Assembly (NCBI RefSeq): GCF_006861665.1
Contig: NZ_RKLU01000006.1
Coordinates: 18,665 to 82,664, forward strand
Direction: 5' to 3'
Origin: Halonotius terrestris
GTDB lineage: Archaea; Halobacteriota; Halobacteria; Halobacteriales; Haloferacaceae
DNA: 64,000 bases
Under the pieces are notes generated by a model. That model made no database searches and was not told the origin of the DNA. It worked only from the letters and a program-made list of their open reading frames with translations. Shown here piece after piece: positions 61,783 through 64,000 of this stretch; positions within the stretch are counted from its first letter, which is position 1, and each line of letters starts with the position of its first letter. A program made the position numbers and the translations under genes.

Positions 61783-62639
61783 TATGCAGTCACCTCTGGC
61801 ATTTCGAGTCCTGCTTCCTCTTCCAGATGACGAGCCAGCTCGTCAAATTGCTCAAGCGTCTCTGTTTCGTAGTCTCGCTTTCTGCTACGATGTTCTTCTA
61901 CGTATCTATATGGACTACACTGTTGTTTCCAGCAGCCTTCCATCAGTGATCCACGTTCGCCAATAACCACAGGGACTGGGAATCCACTCCCGCGAAGATC
62001 TTGTAGAATCTCATTTTGATCACGTGTATCTTTATATCCAATAGGGAGAACCGCAAGCACTCCAACGTCAATATCAATGCTCTCCTCAAGACCTTCGACA
62101 AGATCATCCAGTCCCTCAATTGATTCCTGTCCTTTTGCAGTCGCCTCAAATGGAATTACAACGTTCCTGACTGCGACTAATGCGTTGTACAGGATCGGAC
62201 CTGCTTTGCCTGCAGAGTCAACGATGACGACGTCATACTTATCTCGAACATTCGCTTCACTGAGGACTCGGTGCAGTTGATGATACATGCTGTATGACTC
62301 TCCGAAATTCTCAGCCTGATTTTTTTCATTCAGGAGGAATTCGTGGAGGTCCTCCAGCATATTGTGAGAGGGTATTAGATCGATTCCCTCCTCGACCTCG
62401 ATTGTGAGATCCTGGAATTCTCCTTGTGGCCGTCCTACGAGATGTCGAACTAAGTTATCGACATTCGGATCTCCTCTGTCGTAATCAGGGCCGAAAAAGT
62501 AGGTGAGGCTACCGTTCTGTGTGTCCATGTCGATAGCAAGGACATCATGGCCCGCACGGGCGTGACTCGCTGCGAGGGTCGCAGCAGTGGTCGTCTTTCC
62601 GACCCCTCCAGCTTCTGAGACTGGCGCATAGGTGAGCAT
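61782..62639 (-). CDS. parA: ParA-family partition ATPase
   Basis: A 285-residue protein. Walker A reads EAGGVGKTTTA (9-19), lacking the signature Lys of the deviant KGGxxGK motif (Ala10 in its place), as is usual in haloarchaeal ParA. DVLAIDMDTQNGSLTYFFGP and YDVVIVDSAGKAGPI give the switch and Walker B. RDQNEILQDLRGSGFPVPVV lies near the end. It drives partition together with the small downstream protein and probably the repeat cluster upstream. Confidence 0.92.
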   Translation of the reverse strand: MLTYAPVSEAGGVGKTTTAATLAASHARAGHDVLAIDMDTQNGSLTYFFGPDYDRGDPNVDNLVRHLVGRPQGEFQDLTIEVEEGIDLIPSHNMLEDLHEFLLNEKNQAENFGESYSMYHQLHRVLSEANVRDKYDVVIVDSAGKAGPILYNALVAVRNVVIPFEATAKGQESIEGLDDLVEGLEESIDIDVGVLAVLPIGYKDTRDQNEILQDLRGSGFPVPVVIGERGSLMEGCWKQQCSPYRYVEEHRSRKRDYETETLEQFDELARHLEEEAGLEMPEVTA

Positions 62640-62686
62640 TATAGGTAATAGTACGAAGCTGTGAATATAAATCTAAGTCAGACATT

Positions 62687-62856
62687 GTAGCTAGAATATA
62701 TAGCTATATGGTGTAGCTATACTGTGTGACTATACTACACACCTATAGTCTATGGTTCTCTCCAAGTCAAAAATACGCAGCTATAGTATAGTTATAAACT
62801 ATAGCTGAAAACTATAGTTATGAGAAATAGCTATCTCATTTGGTGAGCTACTATAT
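62687..62856. promoter_or_regulatory. TAGCTATA repeat cluster, candidate centromere/operator upstream of parA
   Basis: About ten versions of GTAGCTAT, TATAGCTA, ACTATAG or AACTATAG occur in both orientations within 170 bp (for example TATAGCTATA at 62699-62708, GTAGCTATAC at 62713-62722, CTATAGTATAG at 62781-62791, AACTATAGCT at 62797-62806, AACTATAGTT at 62810-62819). The cluster lies directly upstream of parA, the usual place of the partition site. Confidence 0.75.
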
Positions 62857-62906
62857 TTACCTCGGAAGAACGAGGGTTGGCAATTCAGTGAACATGCACT
62901 CCCAAC

Positions 62907-62947
62907 TTAACCAACACAACACCACACAACTCGGCTATGTTGGTTAA
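62907..62947. repeat. Dispersed inverted repeat, copy 7
   Basis: Arms TTAACCAACA (62907-62916) and TGTTGGTTAA (62938-62947), 21-bp spacer. The stop codon of the antirestriction gene (62944-62946) lies inside the right arm, just as the polymerase stop does in copy 3. Confidence 0.85.
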
Positions 62948-63870
62948 GATTCGAGAGCTTCGATGATCTCCTGAGCAGTTGAGCTAATCCGACCAAGACG
63001 CTCTTGGATCACCGCCGAATCATCGTTTTCCCACGCCGCTAGATAGAACGCAGAGCCACTCGTATCCAAGTCGAAATATCGACCGACGATGTACGCAACA
63101 GCCTCGGCTTCGACCTCTCGTTTCGCTCGTTCGGGTTCACTGTCGACATCGAAGTGCAGCAGTGCGTGCGCATATTCGTGGATCAGCGTCACCGCCAGAT
63201 CGGCCTGATTTGCTCGGGCCTTTGCTTCAACAACAGGGTGAAACGAATGGATGCATCGGTACTTACAGACTCCCATCGCCGCTCCGTACTCCCACTCGTC
63301 GGCCTCGACAATGCGAACGGTCACCCCGAGGTCTTCGGCTACCTCCGTGAGCCTCACCACGAGATCGCCAGCATTCCCTGTGGCCGCAGTCTCTAACTCG
63401 GGAAGGGGTTCACCCTCCGTTTGAGAGACATCGAAGACAGTCGTGGGTCTGAAGCCGACAAGCCCTTTCGACCACTCTCTTGGCGGGGTTTCGTCATACT
63501 CACAGTCGATCTGCTCGTGATAGCTGGGTGCATTTTCGCACTTCGGACAGCGCTTGGAGATGATCGGAGCCCAGATCCAGATCGCCTGCTCGCTCTTCTG
63601 GACGTGCCTCTCGAAGTCGTTTCGCCAGGTGTGGTAGCCTGCAACCTTCGTTGCCTTGGGACACTGGAGTTTGATCAACAGCGTATTTTGATGGGAGTAC
63701 TCGTGGAACCGACTCTGGACATCGAGCCACGCCTGGAACTCTGTACTCTCTTGGGCATCATCAACGTGATCGACGAGCTCGTCGATCCAGTGTTCAATCG
63801 TACTGTGCATCTCATCGTGCCGGGTATCCTGCTCTTCGAAGGAAACCGACGTTGCACTGGTTATATCCAT
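62944..63870 (-). CDS. ArdC-like antirestriction protein with zincin motif
   Basis: A 308-residue protein from MDITSATSVSFEEQ (a GTG nine bases earlier is possible). The N-terminal half (WLDVQSRFHEYSHQNTLLIK, KATKVAGYHTWRNDF, then a CPKC zinc pair) resembles the ssDNA-binding domain of ArdC. The C-terminal half has the metalloprotease motif IHEYAHALLHFD (H231, E232, H235 in this numbering) followed by REVEAEAVAYIVGRYF. ArdC proteins protect incoming plasmid DNA from restriction, so it suits a mobile replicon. Confidence 0.85.
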   Translation of the reverse strand: MDITSATSVSFEEQDTRHDEMHSTIEHWIDELVDHVDDAQESTEFQAWLDVQSRFHEYSHQNTLLIKLQCPKATKVAGYHTWRNDFERHVQKSEQAIWIWAPIISKRCPKCENAPSYHEQIDCEYDETPPREWSKGLVGFRPTTVFDVSQTEGEPLPELETAATGNAGDLVVRLTEVAEDLGVTVRIVEADEWEYGAAMGVCKYRCIHSFHPVVEAKARANQADLAVTLIHEYAHALLHFDVDSEPERAKREVEAEAVAYIVGRYFDLDTSGSAFYLAAWENDDSAVIQERLGRISSTAQEIIEALES

Positions 63871-63879
63871 GAAATTCAC

Positions 63880-64000
63880 ACGACGAGTTCTACTTTCCCG
63901 GAACGCGCCGCACCCCTCGGGGCGCGAAAAAATACTGCGGTTCTTGCCTAATTGAGCAAAGTAGTAATCAGATCAACGACATTGGTAATGATTGACGTGC
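63880..64000. other. Upstream region of the ArdC-like gene, to the window edge
   Basis: No gene begins here. A GC-rich hairpin (CGCGCC, then GGCGCG, with CCCCTCGGGG inside) at about 63903-63926 is followed by a TATTTTTT-like run on the minus strand, a plausible promoter for the ArdC-like gene. Confidence 0.4.

Overview
The window is archaeal and almost certainly comes from a haloarchaeal plasmid, megaplasmid or chromid. Proteins throughout are acidic and Asp/Glu-rich. TATA-box promoters with leaderless starts recur. The replication genes are Orc1/Cdc6 and family-B DNA polymerase, with ORB-type origin repeats beside orc1. A haloarchaeal-type ParA sits near the right end. No rRNA, tRNA or CRISPR array was seen.

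Layout. 0-8.6 kb: the 3' part of a secreted protein gene running off the left edge, a small two-helix membrane protein, a lipoprotein metallo-beta-lactamase with DUF3006, a first Orc1/Cdc6, exonuclease VII (xseA/xseB) and several small winged-helix regulators. 8.6-20.9 kb: replication and repair backbone with a PadR-like regulator, a predicted origin around a second orc1, a PolB2-like polymerase, a RecA-like protein and a histone-fold protein. A foreign-looking two-gene cassette (1270-aa phosphoribosyltransferase-fold protein plus a two-helix membrane protein) sits between the polymerase and the RecA-like gene. 21-32 kb: accessory genes for membrane proteins (M48-like protease, rhomboid, a very AT-rich multi-pass protein), two tandem MBL-fold hydrolases, winged-helix proteins and a double GIY-YIG protein. 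33.5-49.3 kb: a defence island with McrB/McrC, a small protein plus RecF/Rad50-like ATPase, a DUF1156 methyltransferase with a DUF499 ATPase, and an SNF2 helicase with a coiled-coil zinc protein. 49.4-59.7 kb: a minus-strand group encoding a nitrilase-fold protein, a Rad50/SMC-like ATPase, an AddB-like nuclease and an AddA/UvrD-like helicase-nuclease. 60-64 kb: a tyrosine recombinase, a partition locus with an AT-rich repeat cluster, and an ArdC-like antirestriction protein.

A dispersed family of inverted repeats ties the window together: arms TTAACCAACA and TGTTGGTTAA around a 21-22 bp spacer, seven full copies. They sit at junctions between modules, some overlapping stop codons or gene breakpoints. 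They may be binding sites of a plasmid-wide regulator or partition protein, or recombination points for cassette exchange. The best candidates for undescribed systems are the phosphoribosyltransferase/two-helix pair at 14.6-19.1 kb and the nitrilase/SMC/AddAB-like group at 49.4-59.7 kb.

All family assignments are from motifs and remembered family features read by eye. No database search was run.
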